Shown here: piece after piece, positions 17,004-25,637 of the stretch
Layout of the letters: each line of letters starts with the position of its first letter
How positions within the stretch are numbered: the stretch's first letter is position 1
NCBI RefSeq assembly: GCF_023656415.1
Contig: NZ_JAMOIL010000007.1
Coordinates: 1-64,000, forward strand
From: Nocardioides bruguierae
Lineage (GTDB): Bacteria > Actinomycetota > Actinomycetes > Propionibacteriales > Nocardioidaceae
Direction: 5' to 3'
Length of the DNA: 64,000 nt
Program-made: the position numbers and the translations under genes
The notes under the pieces: generated by a model
Told to the model about the DNA's origin: nothing
The model's input: only the letters and a program-made list of their open reading frames with translations
Databases searched by the model: none

Positions 17004-18571
17004 CGCGCCTCCTGGGGGTCGGGGGTCACGGCGGGGTCCGCGGCAGCCGGTGAGGCAGCCGGCGAGGCGGAGGACGAGACGTCGGGGGAGGCCGCGGCGG
17101 CCGCGGCGCGCCGCCGGCGGGCGGGGATCGCCACGAGCCGGTCGAGCCGCAGCCGGCGGCGGGCCAGCACGTAGGTGACGGCCAGGGCGGCCAGGCCCAG
17201 CAGCTCGGCGGCGTCCGCGACGGCCGGGACCAGCGCGCCCAGCAGGCCGGGCAGCGCCACGACGAGCACGACGGGCAGACCCACGGCCAGCAGCCACGCG
17301 CCGCTGAAGGGGTGGCCCGCGGGGCCGCGGGTGTTGAGGACGAGGGCGGCCACGTTCTTGATCACGATGGCCGAGGCCCAGCCGATCGCGGCGCCGGTGG
17401 CGCCGTGGGCGGGGATCAGCGCCAGGTCGACGCCGATCATCGTGACCAGGGCGACGACGTTGGTGCCCACCACGAGGTCGGAGCGGCCGGCCATCGTGAG
17501 CACGGACTCCGCGGAGCCCACGGCGCTGGCCACGAGCATCGCCAGCCCCAGCGGCAGGACGACGGCGAACGACCCGGCGTACGCGGGGCCGAACACGCCG
17601 AGCCACCAGTCCGGCTTGGCCAGGACGAGGAGCAGCAGCGGCCAGACGATGCTGACGATCCACGCGGTCGACGTGCGGTACAGCTCGGCGGCGTCGGCGC
17701 GGCGGCCGGCGGCCACCGCGGCCGCCAGCGGCGGCTCGGTCGCGGTGGCGATGGCCTGCTGCACGAGCTGGACGACCACCACGAAGCGGGTGACGACGGT
17801 GTAGAGCGCGGCCTGCTCCGGGCCGGCGAGCGCCGCGACCAGCACGACGTCGAGCCGGGCGAAGGCCATCTGCATGATCTCGGTGGCCGAGCGCGAGGCC
17901 GAGAAGCGGACCATCTCCCGCGCCTCGCCGGGCAGCGGCCGGGGCCACCCGTGCCGCCACGTGCGCAGCCGGTGGAGGGCCGGGGTCGACCACCAGGCGA
18001 CGACGGCGCCGACGAGGTAGGGGGCGCACCAGCAGGCGACGACGGCGGTGACGGTGAGGCTGCCGCCGGCCAGGGTCACCGCGAGCCACGCGCCGCCGAG
18101 GAGCAGCACCTGCAGCAGGGGACGCCCGGCCCGGTCGGCGAGCACGGTCGGCAGCATCCGGCCGGTGCCGCGGCTGATGCCCAGCAACGGCTCGACCAGC
18201 GCGGTGGCCGGCAGGGTCAGGGCCACCACCGCGAGCGCGGCGGAGTCGATCGCCACGGCGACGAGGACGCCGACGGTCGCGACCAGCAGGGACACGCCGG
18301 CGACCGGCAGCAGGACCATCCGGGCGATCCGCCGGGTGGTCTCCTCGTCCGGCTCGCCCTCGCGCGCGAGGAACAGGACGGCGGAGGCCGAGGTGCCCAG
18401 CCGCAGCACGGCCGCCACGATCAGCGCCGCCGAGATCAGGGCGTAGACTCGCCCGGCGTCCGCCAGGGGCAGGGCCCGCGCGGTGAGGAGGACGACGAGC
18501 AGCTGGCCGGCGCCCCCGACGCCGTAGCCGACGAGGTTGAGCAGGCTCTGGCGGCCCAGACGGGTGCTCAC
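17000..18571 (-). CDS. Polysaccharide flippase (Wzx/MATE-like, MviN-PST superfamily)
   Basis: 523-aa polytopic membrane protein with about 12-14 helices. It begins VSTRLGRQSLLNLVGYGVGGAGQLLVVLL and shows the MVRFSASRSATEIMQMAFARLDVVLV segment typical of PST exporters. The C-terminal ~60 residues are a basic then Ala/Ser/Pro-rich cytoplasmic tail. It would translocate undecaprenyl-linked repeat units, the partner of the Wzy- and Wzz-like proteins encoded upstream. GTG 18571 overlaps the preceding stop (GTGA). Confidence 0.9.
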   Translation of the reverse strand: MSTRLGRQSLLNLVGYGVGGAGQLLVVLLTARALPLADAGRVYALISAALIVAAVLRLGTSASAVLFLAREGEPDEETTRRIARMVLLPVAGVSLLVATVGVLVAVAIDSAALAVVALTLPATALVEPLLGISRGTGRMLPTVLADRAGRPLLQVLLLGGAWLAVTLAGGSLTVTAVVACWCAPYLVGAVVAWWSTPALHRLRTWRHGWPRPLPGEAREMVRFSASRSATEIMQMAFARLDVVLVAALAGPEQAALYTVVTRFVVVVQLVQQAIATATEPPLAAAVAAGRRADAAELYRTSTAWIVSIVWPLLLLVLAKPDWWLGVFGPAYAGSFAVVLPLGLAMLVASAVGSAESVLTMAGRSDLVVGTNVVALVTMIGVDLALIPAHGATGAAIGWASAIVIKNVAALVLNTRGPAGHPFSGAWLLAVGLPVVLVVALPGLLGALVPAVADAAELLGLAALAVTYVLARRRLRLDRLVAIPARRRRAAAAAASPDVSSSASPAASPAAADPAVTPDPQEAR

Positions 18572-19479
18572 GCGCGCCAGGAGGCAGGAGCCCCCAGCCA
18601 GGACGCGAGGGCCTCGTCGTGCGGGGCGAAGTGGGCCTCGAGCTCGCGGCGCAGGCCTGCGTCGATCGGGGCGGGGCGGCGGGCGTTGTGCTGCTCGAAG
18701 CGGGTGGGCACGACCGTACGGGTGCCGAGGGCGTCCAGCAGGGCGGTGTAGACGGGGGCCGGGTCCTCGAAGAAGCGGTGGCTGTCGACGACGTGGATGC
18801 GCTCGCGGCCGATGACGCCGGCCAGCTTCTCCAGCTGGACGGCGTACTCGCCGCGCGCCCGGTAGGCCTGGTGCTGGTGGGCGTGGGAGCGGTAGGTGGG
18901 GTCGTCGGCCAGCCGCTCCTCCTCGCCGGCCAGGCGGGACTCCTCGGCGTCGAGGGCGTCCAGCAGGTCCAGCGGCTCGTAGCCGCGGCCGCGCTCGTGG
19001 GCGTGCGCGGAGACGGCCCGCTCGACGGGGTCGCGGACGAGCACGACGACCTGCACCTCGGGCAGCGTCGCCTTGATCCGCTCCGCGGCCAGCGGGTGGA
19101 AGAGGTAGTACGGGCTGGACTCGAAGCACGTCGCGGCCAGGCCGTGGCGCTCGCCGGAGCGGCGCACGGTGGAGACCAGCGGGAAGTGGGAGCGGTACCA
19201 GTCCACGCCCTTGTCGAAGTCGGTGTCGAAGAAGTGCACGCCCTTGCGCCACACCGGGCGGTGCAGGTGCGGCTGCTGCACGAGCGCCTTGTAGAGGGAC
19301 GTGGTGCCGCAGCGCTGCCCACCGGTGATCAGCAGGCCCGGCAGTGCCCGGCGTCCGGCGGTCATCGAGCCCACGCCGTCCCGCACGGCCCGCGCCGAGG
19401 TGCGCAGGAGGTCGCGACCGTCCCGGGCGTCGCGGCTGCTGCGGGTGGTGGTTCCGGCGTTGCTGGTGGCGGTGGCCAT
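18568..19479 (-). CDS. Sulfotransferase family protein (EPS operon, first; heparan-type)
   Basis: 303-aa sulfotransferase of the carbohydrate (heparan/chondroitin-like) type. It has LLITGGQRCGTTSLYKAL for the 5'-phosphosulfate, KGVHFFDTDFDKGVDWY, typical of the HS-sulfotransferase fold, and VVLVRDPVERAVSAH for the 3'-phosphate. This is a different branch from the second sulfotransferase of the operon. Together they argue that the exported polymer is sulfated (inference). ATG 19479 follows GAGGAG nine nt upstream, and a 72-nt gap separates it from the upstream gene. Confidence 0.88.
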   Translation of the reverse strand: MATATSNAGTTTRSSRDARDGRDLLRTSARAVRDGVGSMTAGRRALPGLLITGGQRCGTTSLYKALVQQPHLHRPVWRKGVHFFDTDFDKGVDWYRSHFPLVSTVRRSGERHGLAATCFESSPYYLFHPLAAERIKATLPEVQVVVLVRDPVERAVSAHAHERGRGYEPLDLLDALDAEESRLAGEEERLADDPTYRSHAHQHQAYRARGEYAVQLEKLAGVIGRERIHVVDSHRFFEDPAPVYTALLDALGTRTVVPTRFEQHNARRPAPIDAGLRRELEAHFAPHDEALASWLGAPASWRA

Positions 19480-19551
19480 GACGCGGGGCTCCTCGTGGGG
19501 TGGGGTGGGGTGGTGCAGGGGGTGCAGGGGGTGCTGGGGGAGTGCTGCGGG

Positions 19552-20772
19552 TCAGGCGGTCTCGCGCAGCAGCGGGAGCGTCCACCCGGCCAGGCGGGCC
19601 AGCCCGCCCTGCACCCGGGCGGCGTCGCCGCCGGCCGTGGTGGTGGCGTCCCCGCCGTAGCGGGCGACCAGGTCGAGCACGAGCAGCCGCGCCAGACCGA
19701 GGTCCCGCTCGGGACGTGCTCCGGCCTGGTGAGGAGGCTGCCAGCGGGCGAACGCGTCGGCGCTGGCCTGGAGACGGCTTCCCCCACGTTGGGTACGTCG
19801 ACCGGACGAGGCGGCCCGCCGCACCTCCTGGAGCGCGAGGTGGGCCTCGTCGTAGCCGACGGGGCGGTCGCGGTCGTAGCGCTCCCAGTCCCACGCGGCG
19901 ACGCCGTCCGGGGTGCCCACCACGTTCTGTCGTGCCCAGTCGCCGTGGGAGGGGCCGCAGCGGACGTCGTCCACCCACCCGGCCTCCTCGGTCTCGGCGA
20001 CGAGCGCGCGGGCCGCGTCCACGAGGTCGCGGGCGTCGGGGTCGGTGAGGGCGTCGGCGTCGGGCAGGCCGTCGACCCGCTCGGCGAGGCCGGCGAGCCA
20101 GGCGCGCGCACCGGTGCTGGTGCGTCCGCAGGAGAGCTCCACGAGGGCGCGTCGGCGCTCCGGCTCCTGCGGCAGCCGCGCCCGTCCGGCGACCGGCAGC
20201 GCCGTCTGCACGAGCACGGTGCTGTCGCCCGGGCCGGGGCCGACGCCGACGACGGTCGGCACCTGGAGCAGCACGAGCGGCCCCTGCTCGGAGAGCGCGG
20301 CCAGCGCGGCCGCCTCGCGCAGCACCAGGGCCGCGGGCACCGGCCCGGCGCCGATCTTCGCGACGGCGACGAGGACGCCCCGGTCGTCGAGGAGGTGGAC
20401 GACGGGCTTGCGGTTGGGTCGCGGGGGGCCGAAGTGCACCGCGAGGTGGCTGAACTCCAGGCCGGAGCCCTCGACCAGCGCCTCGAGACGGGTGCGCAGG
20501 GTGGCGTCGGCGAGGTGGGCGCGCTCGGTGGCGAGCAGCCCGAGCCCGGCGCCCGTCGCGAAGCCCTGCCGGGCCACGTGCCGGCTCCACGGCTCCGGGT
20601 CGTTCGCGCGGCCCAGGACCTCGCGCAGCACGCCGACCCCGGCGTCCGGGACCAGGGCGCGGACGCCGTCGTCGCGGCGCAGCACCCGGTAGCGGGTGGT
20701 CTCGCCGGTGCCGTCGGAGAGCACCGAGGCGAACGGCAGACCGGCGGGCACGGGCAGCGGGATGGTGGTCAT
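19552..20772 (-). CDS. Aminoglycoside-phosphotransferase-fold kinase-like protein
   Basis: 406-aa protein with an APH/choline-kinase fold in the C-terminal half: CGPSHGDWARQNVV is the Brenner catalytic loop and AWDWERYDRDRPVGYDEAH the metal-binding segment. The N-terminal lobe carries VLVAVAKIGAGPVPAALVLREAAALAAL, with the ATP-anchoring Lys and Glu. It sits between the Wzy-like and sulfotransferase genes, so it probably phosphorylates a sugar or glycan intermediate rather than a drug. A 7-2-7-like motif lies inside its 3' part. Confidence 0.78.
   Translation of the reverse strand: MTTIPLPVPAGLPFASVLSDGTGETTRYRVLRRDDGVRALVPDAGVGVLREVLGRANDPEPWSRHVARQGFATGAGLGLLATERAHLADATLRTRLEALVEGSGLEFSHLAVHFGPPRPNRKPVVHLLDDRGVLVAVAKIGAGPVPAALVLREAAALAALSEQGPLVLLQVPTVVGVGPGPGDSTVLVQTALPVAGRARLPQEPERRRALVELSCGRTSTGARAWLAGLAERVDGLPDADALTDPDARDLVDAARALVAETEEAGWVDDVRCGPSHGDWARQNVVGTPDGVAAWDWERYDRDRPVGYDEAHLALQEVRRAASSGRRTQRGGSRLQASADAFARWQPPHQAGARPERDLGLARLLVLDLVARYGGDATTTAGGDAARVQGGLARLAGWTLPLLRETA
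19780..19795. promoter_or_regulatory. 7-2-7-like motif inside the kinase-like gene
   Basis: TCCCCCA-CG-TTGGGTA, a recognisable copy of the EPS box lying in coding sequence 300 bp before the first sulfotransferase gene. It may be fortuitous or serve an internal promoter. Confidence 0.3.
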
Positions 20773-22304
20773 CGGACGGCCTCCGGGGTGGTGGACGCGA
20801 GCGGGGTGGTGCCGTCGGTGGTGGTGCCGTCGGTGGTGCTTTCGGGGGAGGGCCGGTCGAGCGGTGGCAGCCCGAGCGCGGCCAGGCCGACGCCGAGCGT
20901 GAGCATCTCCAGGCAGCCGGTGGCGACCGTCCGGTCGTAGACCAGGGCGAACCACAGCGACATGACGGCGGTGACCGCGGCGGCCTGGACGATCACGTCG
21001 GCCGGGTCGCGACGACCGGGGGAGCCCGGCCCGGGTCCTCGGCGACCGCGCCACAGCAGCCAGGCCACCACGAGGTGGAAGACCACCCACAGCCCGAGCC
21101 CGACGAAGCCCTGTCCGGTGAGTGCGAACCAGACCTGGCCGTTGGTGCCGATGGGCAGGCTGCCGCAGTTCGGGCAGTCGGCCGTGGGGCCGATCGCGAT
21201 GCTCTGGAGGCTGCCCATCTGGGCGCGGGTGCCGCCGTAGCCGAGCACCGGCGAGCCCTCGGCGAGCTCGACGGCACGCATCATGCTCCAGCCGCGGATG
21301 TCGTTGCTGGGGGCGTCGCCGGACTGTCGCTCCGTGACCACGCTGCCCAGCGGCGACACCGCCAGCACGCCGAGCGCCACGACCCCGGCCAGCACCGTCG
21401 CGGCGGCCGGCAGCACGTGGCCGCGCCGCACGAGGAGCACCAGGGCGAGGCCCACCGCGAGCGCCAGCCCGACCCACAGGCCGCGGTTGAGCGAGAGGAC
21501 GGCGGCGGGCACGACGGCCACCAGGAGCGCGGCCCAGCCGAGGCGGGCCCACCGGCCGCGGGCCAGCGTCGCGGCCGCCACGCCCCAGGGCAGCAGCAGG
21601 CCGAGCGCGTTGCCCCAGGAGTTCGTGTAGGGGTAGGGCGCGCTGGGGCGTCCGTTGCCCTCGCCGGAGCCGAGGACGTCCTGGATCTGCGCCGCCGCCG
21701 GGTGCACCAGCGCGGAGACGTAGCCGGCCGAGGCCAGCGACCTGGGCAGCAGCATCTCCACCGGGCTGGTCAGCTCGAAGGTGGGGGCCACCACGCCGAG
21801 CACGCCGCCCCCCACGGTCCAGGCGAGCATCAGGGCGAACAGCCGGGCCATGCGGACGACGGCGGGTCGGCCGCCGTCCACCGCGGTGGCGTACGCCCAC
21901 AGCAGGCAGATGGTGGCCGCGGCGTACTCGGCGAACCGGAAGGCCACCGGCACGAGCCGGTCGCCGACGCTCTGGACGCGGGTGTCCTCGGGGTTGACCC
22001 CGAGCGCCAGCAGGCTGAGGACCAGCCAGAGGCAGAACAGCATCCACCAGCCGAGGCCCTTCGGCAGCGGCAGGCTGCGTCGGCGGACCAGCGCCAGCAG
22101 CATGACGCCGCTGATCGCGAACCACCCGAGGTTCGCCAGGCCGAGCACCCACCACAGCGGGAGCGGCACCACCAGCACGGCCAGGGGGAAGAGCGGGTCG
22201 CGCGGACGCAGCGCGGCCGGCAGCCCGCGGACGTACCGGGGCGCGGGCACCTCGGTGGTGCCGCCCGGGGGCCGGCTGGAGGGGTCGGCGGCGGTCTCAG
22301 GCAC
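20769..22304 (-). CDS. O-antigen ligase/polymerase-like membrane protein (Wzy-type)
   Basis: 511-aa protein with about 11 membrane helices. The large extracytoplasmic loop includes LGYGGTRAQMGSLQSI and the Wzy_C signature SLNRGLWVGLALAVGLAL is present. Such proteins polymerise or ligate lipid-linked repeat units outside the membrane. GTG 22304 overlaps the preceding stop by 8 bp and is preferred over upstream starts that would extend into the Wzz-like gene. It is the second gene of the eight-gene operon. Confidence 0.88.
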   Translation of the reverse strand: MPETAADPSSRPPGGTTEVPAPRYVRGLPAALRPRDPLFPLAVLVVPLPLWWVLGLANLGWFAISGVMLLALVRRRSLPLPKGLGWWMLFCLWLVLSLLALGVNPEDTRVQSVGDRLVPVAFRFAEYAAATICLLWAYATAVDGGRPAVVRMARLFALMLAWTVGGGVLGVVAPTFELTSPVEMLLPRSLASAGYVSALVHPAAAQIQDVLGSGEGNGRPSAPYPYTNSWGNALGLLLPWGVAAATLARGRWARLGWAALLVAVVPAAVLSLNRGLWVGLALAVGLALVLLVRRGHVLPAAATVLAGVVALGVLAVSPLGSVVTERQSGDAPSNDIRGWSMMRAVELAEGSPVLGYGGTRAQMGSLQSIAIGPTADCPNCGSLPIGTNGQVWFALTGQGFVGLGLWVVFHLVVAWLLWRGRRGPGPGSPGRRDPADVIVQAAAVTAVMSLWFALVYDRTVATGCLEMLTLGVGLAALGLPPLDRPSPESTTDGTTTDGTTPLASTTPEAVR

Positions 22305-24051
22305 GACCCGCGGGCTCCGGCTGCTCGTCGGCGCCCTCGGTGTCCTCGGTGTCCTCGTCGGCGTCGATCGGGGCCTCGTCGTCCTGGTCCGCGTCCACGT
22401 CCTCGGCCATCGGCAGGTCGTCGGCCCCGCGGGAGTCATCGGCGGCCTCGTCCGGTCCAGCGCCGTGCAGGGCGGCGATCGGCAGCACCGTCACCGCGTC
22501 GCCGGCAGGGACGGGCGCGTCCTCGGCGTCGTCCGGGGCGAGGGCGCCCACGACGACCGGCACGACCCGGCGGGCGGGAAGGCGGTGCAGCAGGGCGCCG
22601 CGCAGCCGGCCGTCGGCCACCAGGTGCGTGGGCAGGTGGGTCTGGACCGACGCGGCGGACGCGCCGCCGGCGATCACGAGCAGGGCGGCCGCGCCGTCGG
22701 CGACGCCGACGGCCTCGGTGAGCTCGCCCTCGGCACCGGCCACGAGGACGACGAGGGTGTCGTCCGCGGCCGTCGAGGAGTCGGTGTCCGAGTCAGCGTC
22801 GCCGTCGGTCGTGCCGAGCAGCGTCGCGGGGTCGCCGTCGTGGCCGACGACGGTCACGGTGCCGCCGCCGGAGGTGCCGCTCCACACGCCGACGGGCGCG
22901 CCGTCGACCATGTCCCAGACCAGGGAGGAGCCGGTGGCACCGGCGGGCACGGGCAGCCCGCCGTCCTCGGGGAGCTGCTCGAGCACGAGGCGGACCGGCC
23001 GGCCGCGGCGGGCGGCCTGCCAGGCGAGCGCGGTGCCGCACGCGAGGGCGTCGGCGCGGTCGTCGCCCGGCACCAGGAGCACCCGGTCGGTGTCGAGACC
23101 GGAGAGGAAGCGGCGCCACTCGCGGGCGGTGACGACCTCGTCGGTGTGGCCCAGCGCCTCGGAGGGCGTGGCCGGGTGGGTCGGGAGGTCGAGGACGACG
23201 GAGAGGCCGGTCTCGCGCTCCACGTCCTGGCCCTCGACGAGCCGCGGGCGGGCCTTCTCGCGCCAGGCGGCCAGCAGGAGCCCGACCAGCAGGCCCAGGG
23301 CCGTCGTGGAGCCGAGCACCAGCAGGGCCTGCGGGCTGGTGGGGCCGTCGGGCACCTCGGCCTGGTTGATGACGCGGCCCGGGGTGATGAGGATCGAGCG
23401 CAGGGACGAGACCGACTGCGCGAGGTCGGAGGCGGCCGCGGCGGCCGCCTGGACCTCCGCCTGGAGCGAGGCCGCCTCGGCGCCACCGGCCCGGTCGGCC
23501 TGGCGCTGGAGGGTCGCCTGTTCGGTACGGGCGGACTCCAGCTGGTCCTGCAGCGTCGAGATGCGCTGGTCGACGTCCTCCTGGGCGACCGAGCGACGGC
23601 TGTCGAGGTAGGCCTGGGCGAACGCCTCGGCGCCGGCCTGTGCCAGCTCGGGCGTCTCCGCGGAATAGGTGATCGACAGGACCGTGGTGTTCGAGGGCAC
23701 CTGGACGCTCACCTGGTCGGCCACCGTCGACGCGTCGGCCTGGTCGCCCAGCGAGGTCAGCGCCCGGTCGACCACCTCGGCCGAGGTGACCAGCTGGGCC
23801 TCGGTGTCCAGGTTGACCTCGTCGTCGACCGTCCACTCACCGACCGACGAGGTGCCGCTGACGCCGGTGCTGGTGACCAGCAGGGAAGCGGTGGAGGTGT
23901 AGGTGCGCGGGAGCACGGTGAACACCACGAGACCGAGCGCCACGCCCAGTGCGACGCAGACGAGCACGACGCGCAGGCCCCGCACGAGGACCCGCCGGTA
24001 GTAGCCGGCGTCGACGGTGGTCGTGAGGTGTTCGTCCATGGCCAGCAGCAT
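22297..24051 (-). CDS. Wzz/chain-length-determinant-like protein with degenerate BY-kinase domain
   Basis: 584-aa protein. It has an N-terminal helix (VLVCVALGVALGLVVFTVLP), a periplasmic Wzz domain (~45-290) with a long coiled coil around VDQRISTLQDQLESARTEQ, and a second helix (ALLVLGSTTALGLLVGLLLA). The cytoplasmic region (~320-500) is shaped like the Mrp/BY-kinase ATPase, but its P-loop position reads VPGDDRADALACGTAL without GK[ST]. The tail is acidic (DADEDTEDTEGADEQ) with no Tyr cluster. It likely sets EPS chain length. ATG 24051 is chosen; ATG 24039 is equally possible. No SD is seen. Confidence 0.85.
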   Translation of the reverse strand: MLLAMDEHLTTTVDAGYYRRVLVRGLRVVLVCVALGVALGLVVFTVLPRTYTSTASLLVTSTGVSGTSSVGEWTVDDEVNLDTEAQLVTSAEVVDRALTSLGDQADASTVADQVSVQVPSNTTVLSITYSAETPELAQAGAEAFAQAYLDSRRSVAQEDVDQRISTLQDQLESARTEQATLQRQADRAGGAEAASLQAEVQAAAAAASDLAQSVSSLRSILITPGRVINQAEVPDGPTSPQALLVLGSTTALGLLVGLLLAAWREKARPRLVEGQDVERETGLSVVLDLPTHPATPSEALGHTDEVVTAREWRRFLSGLDTDRVLLVPGDDRADALACGTALAWQAARRGRPVRLVLEQLPEDGGLPVPAGATGSSLVWDMVDGAPVGVWSGTSGGGTVTVVGHDGDPATLLGTTDGDADSDTDSSTAADDTLVVLVAGAEGELTEAVGVADGAAALLVIAGGASAASVQTHLPTHLVADGRLRGALLHRLPARRVVPVVVGALAPDDAEDAPVPAGDAVTVLPIAALHGAGPDEAADDSRGADDLPMAEDVDADQDDEAPIDADEDTEDTEGADEQPEPAGRA

Positions 24052-24091
24052 CCGTGTCCGGGCGCGCCCGACGGGTGTCTCCCGAGCGCGC

Positions 24092-24107
24092 TCACCAAAA
24101 GTGGGTA
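24092..24107. promoter_or_regulatory. 7-2-7 inverted repeat (NarL-box-like), copy 3, before the EPS operon
   Basis: Read on the minus strand: TACCCAC-TT-TTGGTGA. It lies about 40 bp upstream of the Wzz-like gene, first in the eight-gene operon. The same spelling with changed centre (TACCCAG-GA-TTGGTGA) recurs at 34074. Confidence 0.6.
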
Positions 24108-24202
24108 CGCGCGTGCCGCAGGGCTCAGACCCGGGTAGGTAGAGCCGAACCCCAGGTCGAGGCCCGGTCCGTCCGGGCGCCCCACGTTCTCGTGGATGCG
24201 AA

Positions 24203-24218
24203 CGTGACACAGGTCACA
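24203..24218. promoter_or_regulatory. Crp/GlxR-like binding site
   Basis: CGTGACACAGGTCACA fits TGTGA-N6-TCACA with one mismatch. It sits between the divergent Wzz-like and GH26-like genes, 11 bp from a 7-2-7 box. No crp gene is in the window. Confidence 0.55.
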
Positions 24219-24229
24219 GAACACTCGCA

Positions 24230-24245
24230 TACCCAACTTGGGGTA
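24230..24245. promoter_or_regulatory. 7-2-7 inverted repeat (NarL-box-like), copy 4, before the GH26-like gene
   Basis: TACCCAA-CT-TGGGGTA, with one mismatch from a perfect dyad, lies 66 bp before ATG 24312 in the divergent control region. Confidence 0.65.
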
Positions 24246-24311
24246 GGTCATGGCTCGCCCTCGCACGCTCCCTCACCCTGTCCCAGCACCCCTGAAGCAC
24301 CCGGAGGTCCG

Positions 24312-25535
24312 ATGAACCAGACCCCGCCCATGCCTCGGCTGACGACGACGTCCCCGGCCGGGACCTGCGCGAGCACCACGATCCACGACCGACGCACGAG
24401 CACCCGCAGGGCACCCCGAGCCCTGATGCTGCTCGTGGCCCTCGGACTCGTCCTGACCCTGCTGCCGGCGATGCTCCCGCCCGGCACCGGCGCGGCGCCC
24501 CTCGCACGTGCGGCCGACGGTCAGGACGACGGCTCGGCGGCCGCGTCGCAGGGAGGGACAGCCCTGCGCGCGGCCGCCGGTGGCTGCCGGTTGACGAAGA
24601 TCCTGGTGCCGCGCTGTCGCGGTGGAGTCCTCACCGGCGCCTACGTCCAGCCGCGGGCCGGCGAGTCGTGGGTGCACGCCGTCCGGCGCTTCGAGCGCTC
24701 CTCCGGCGGCCGGCTGGGCACGGTCCACCTCTACTACCGCGGTGACGACCGCTTCCCCTCGGACGTGCAGAAGCAGGCCCTGCGCCAGGGCGGGCAGGGC
24801 CCCCGCCTGCTGTTCGCGAACTGGAAGGTCGACGACGGCTACACCTGGCGCGAGGTCGCGCAGGGCGACGCGGACCAGCGCATCCGCGCCCAGGCCCGCT
24901 ACCTCAAGAGCGCCTGGAACCGGAAGATGTTCCTCACGGTGCACCACGAGCCCGAGGACGAGGTGGTGGACACCAAGGGCAGCGGCTACACCGCCCTCGC
25001 CTACCGCGCCATGTACCGCCACGTCGTCGACGTCTTCGAGGACGAGGGCGTCACCAACGTGGTGTGGGTGATGAACTACATGGGGTTCGAGGGCTGGCAC
25101 CTCAAGCCCTGGTTCCACCAGCTGTGGCCCGGCGCGCGGTACGTCGACTGGATCGCCTACGACTCCTACATGTCCCAGGACCTCGGCGGCTACGACCCCG
25201 ACGGCCTGCGCGGCCTCCTCAACCGCCACTGGAGCAGCGACTGGCGCGGCTTCTACCGCTGGGCCACGCACCGCCACCCCCACAAGCCGCTGATGCTCGG
25301 CGAGTGGGGCCTGGGGGAGCGCCCGGGGCGGCCGCGGTGGAAGGGCAGCTTCCTGCGCAAGATGGGCAACCGGCTCGCCACGGCGCCGCGGCTGAAGGCG
25401 ATGATGTACTTCGACCACGACGAGGCCGCGATCGCCGGTGACGTCACCATCGACACCTCCGCCAGGTCGCTGCGTGGCTTCCGCGTGCTGCGCCGGTCCG
25501 ACCCGGTCGCGAGCGTGGTCCCCATTTCTGGGTAA
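24312..25535 (+). CDS. Secreted GH26-like glycoside hydrolase
   Basis: 407 aa. A long basic N-region and hydrophobic stretch (ALMLLVALGLVLTLLPAML, ~38-56) form a signal peptide or anchor, with APLARAADG as a likely cleavage zone. The TIM-barrel part begins GVLTGAYVQPRAGESW. MFLTVHHEPED supplies the expected acid/base Glu and KPLMLGEWGLGE the nucleophile Glu, as in GH26 mannanase-type enzymes. Placed opposite the EPS operon, it probably trims the polymer during export or release (inference). GGAGG precedes ATG 24312 by 4 nt. Confidence 0.8.
   Translation: MNQTPPMPRLTTTSPAGTCASTTIHDRRTSTRRAPRALMLLVALGLVLTLLPAMLPPGTGAAPLARAADGQDDGSAAASQGGTALRAAAGGCRLTKILVPRCRGGVLTGAYVQPRAGESWVHAVRRFERSSGGRLGTVHLYYRGDDRFPSDVQKQALRQGGQGPRLLFANWKVDDGYTWREVAQGDADQRIRAQARYLKSAWNRKMFLTVHHEPEDEVVDTKGSGYTALAYRAMYRHVVDVFEDEGVTNVVWVMNYMGFEGWHLKPWFHQLWPGARYVDWIAYDSYMSQDLGGYDPDGLRGLLNRHWSSDWRGFYRWATHRHPHKPLMLGEWGLGERPGRPRWKGSFLRKMGNRLATAPRLKAMMYFDHDEAAIAGDVTIDTSARSLRGFRVLRRSDPVASVVPISG
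25519..25534. promoter_or_regulatory. 7-2-7 inverted repeat (NarL-box-like), copy 5
   Basis: Minus-strand reading TACCCAG-AA-ATGGGGA. It overlaps the last codons and stop of the GH26-like gene and lies 104 bp before the propeller/PKD gene, so it could control that gene. Confidence 0.5.
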
Positions 25536-25637
25536 GACAGGACCGACCGGGGCCGGAGTGGGGCCTGTCACCCTGACGCTGACGGGGTTGCAGTCCCTGC
25601 GCGTGCCGAGAGGCCGTGCCCGGCCCCGGGAGTTCCG

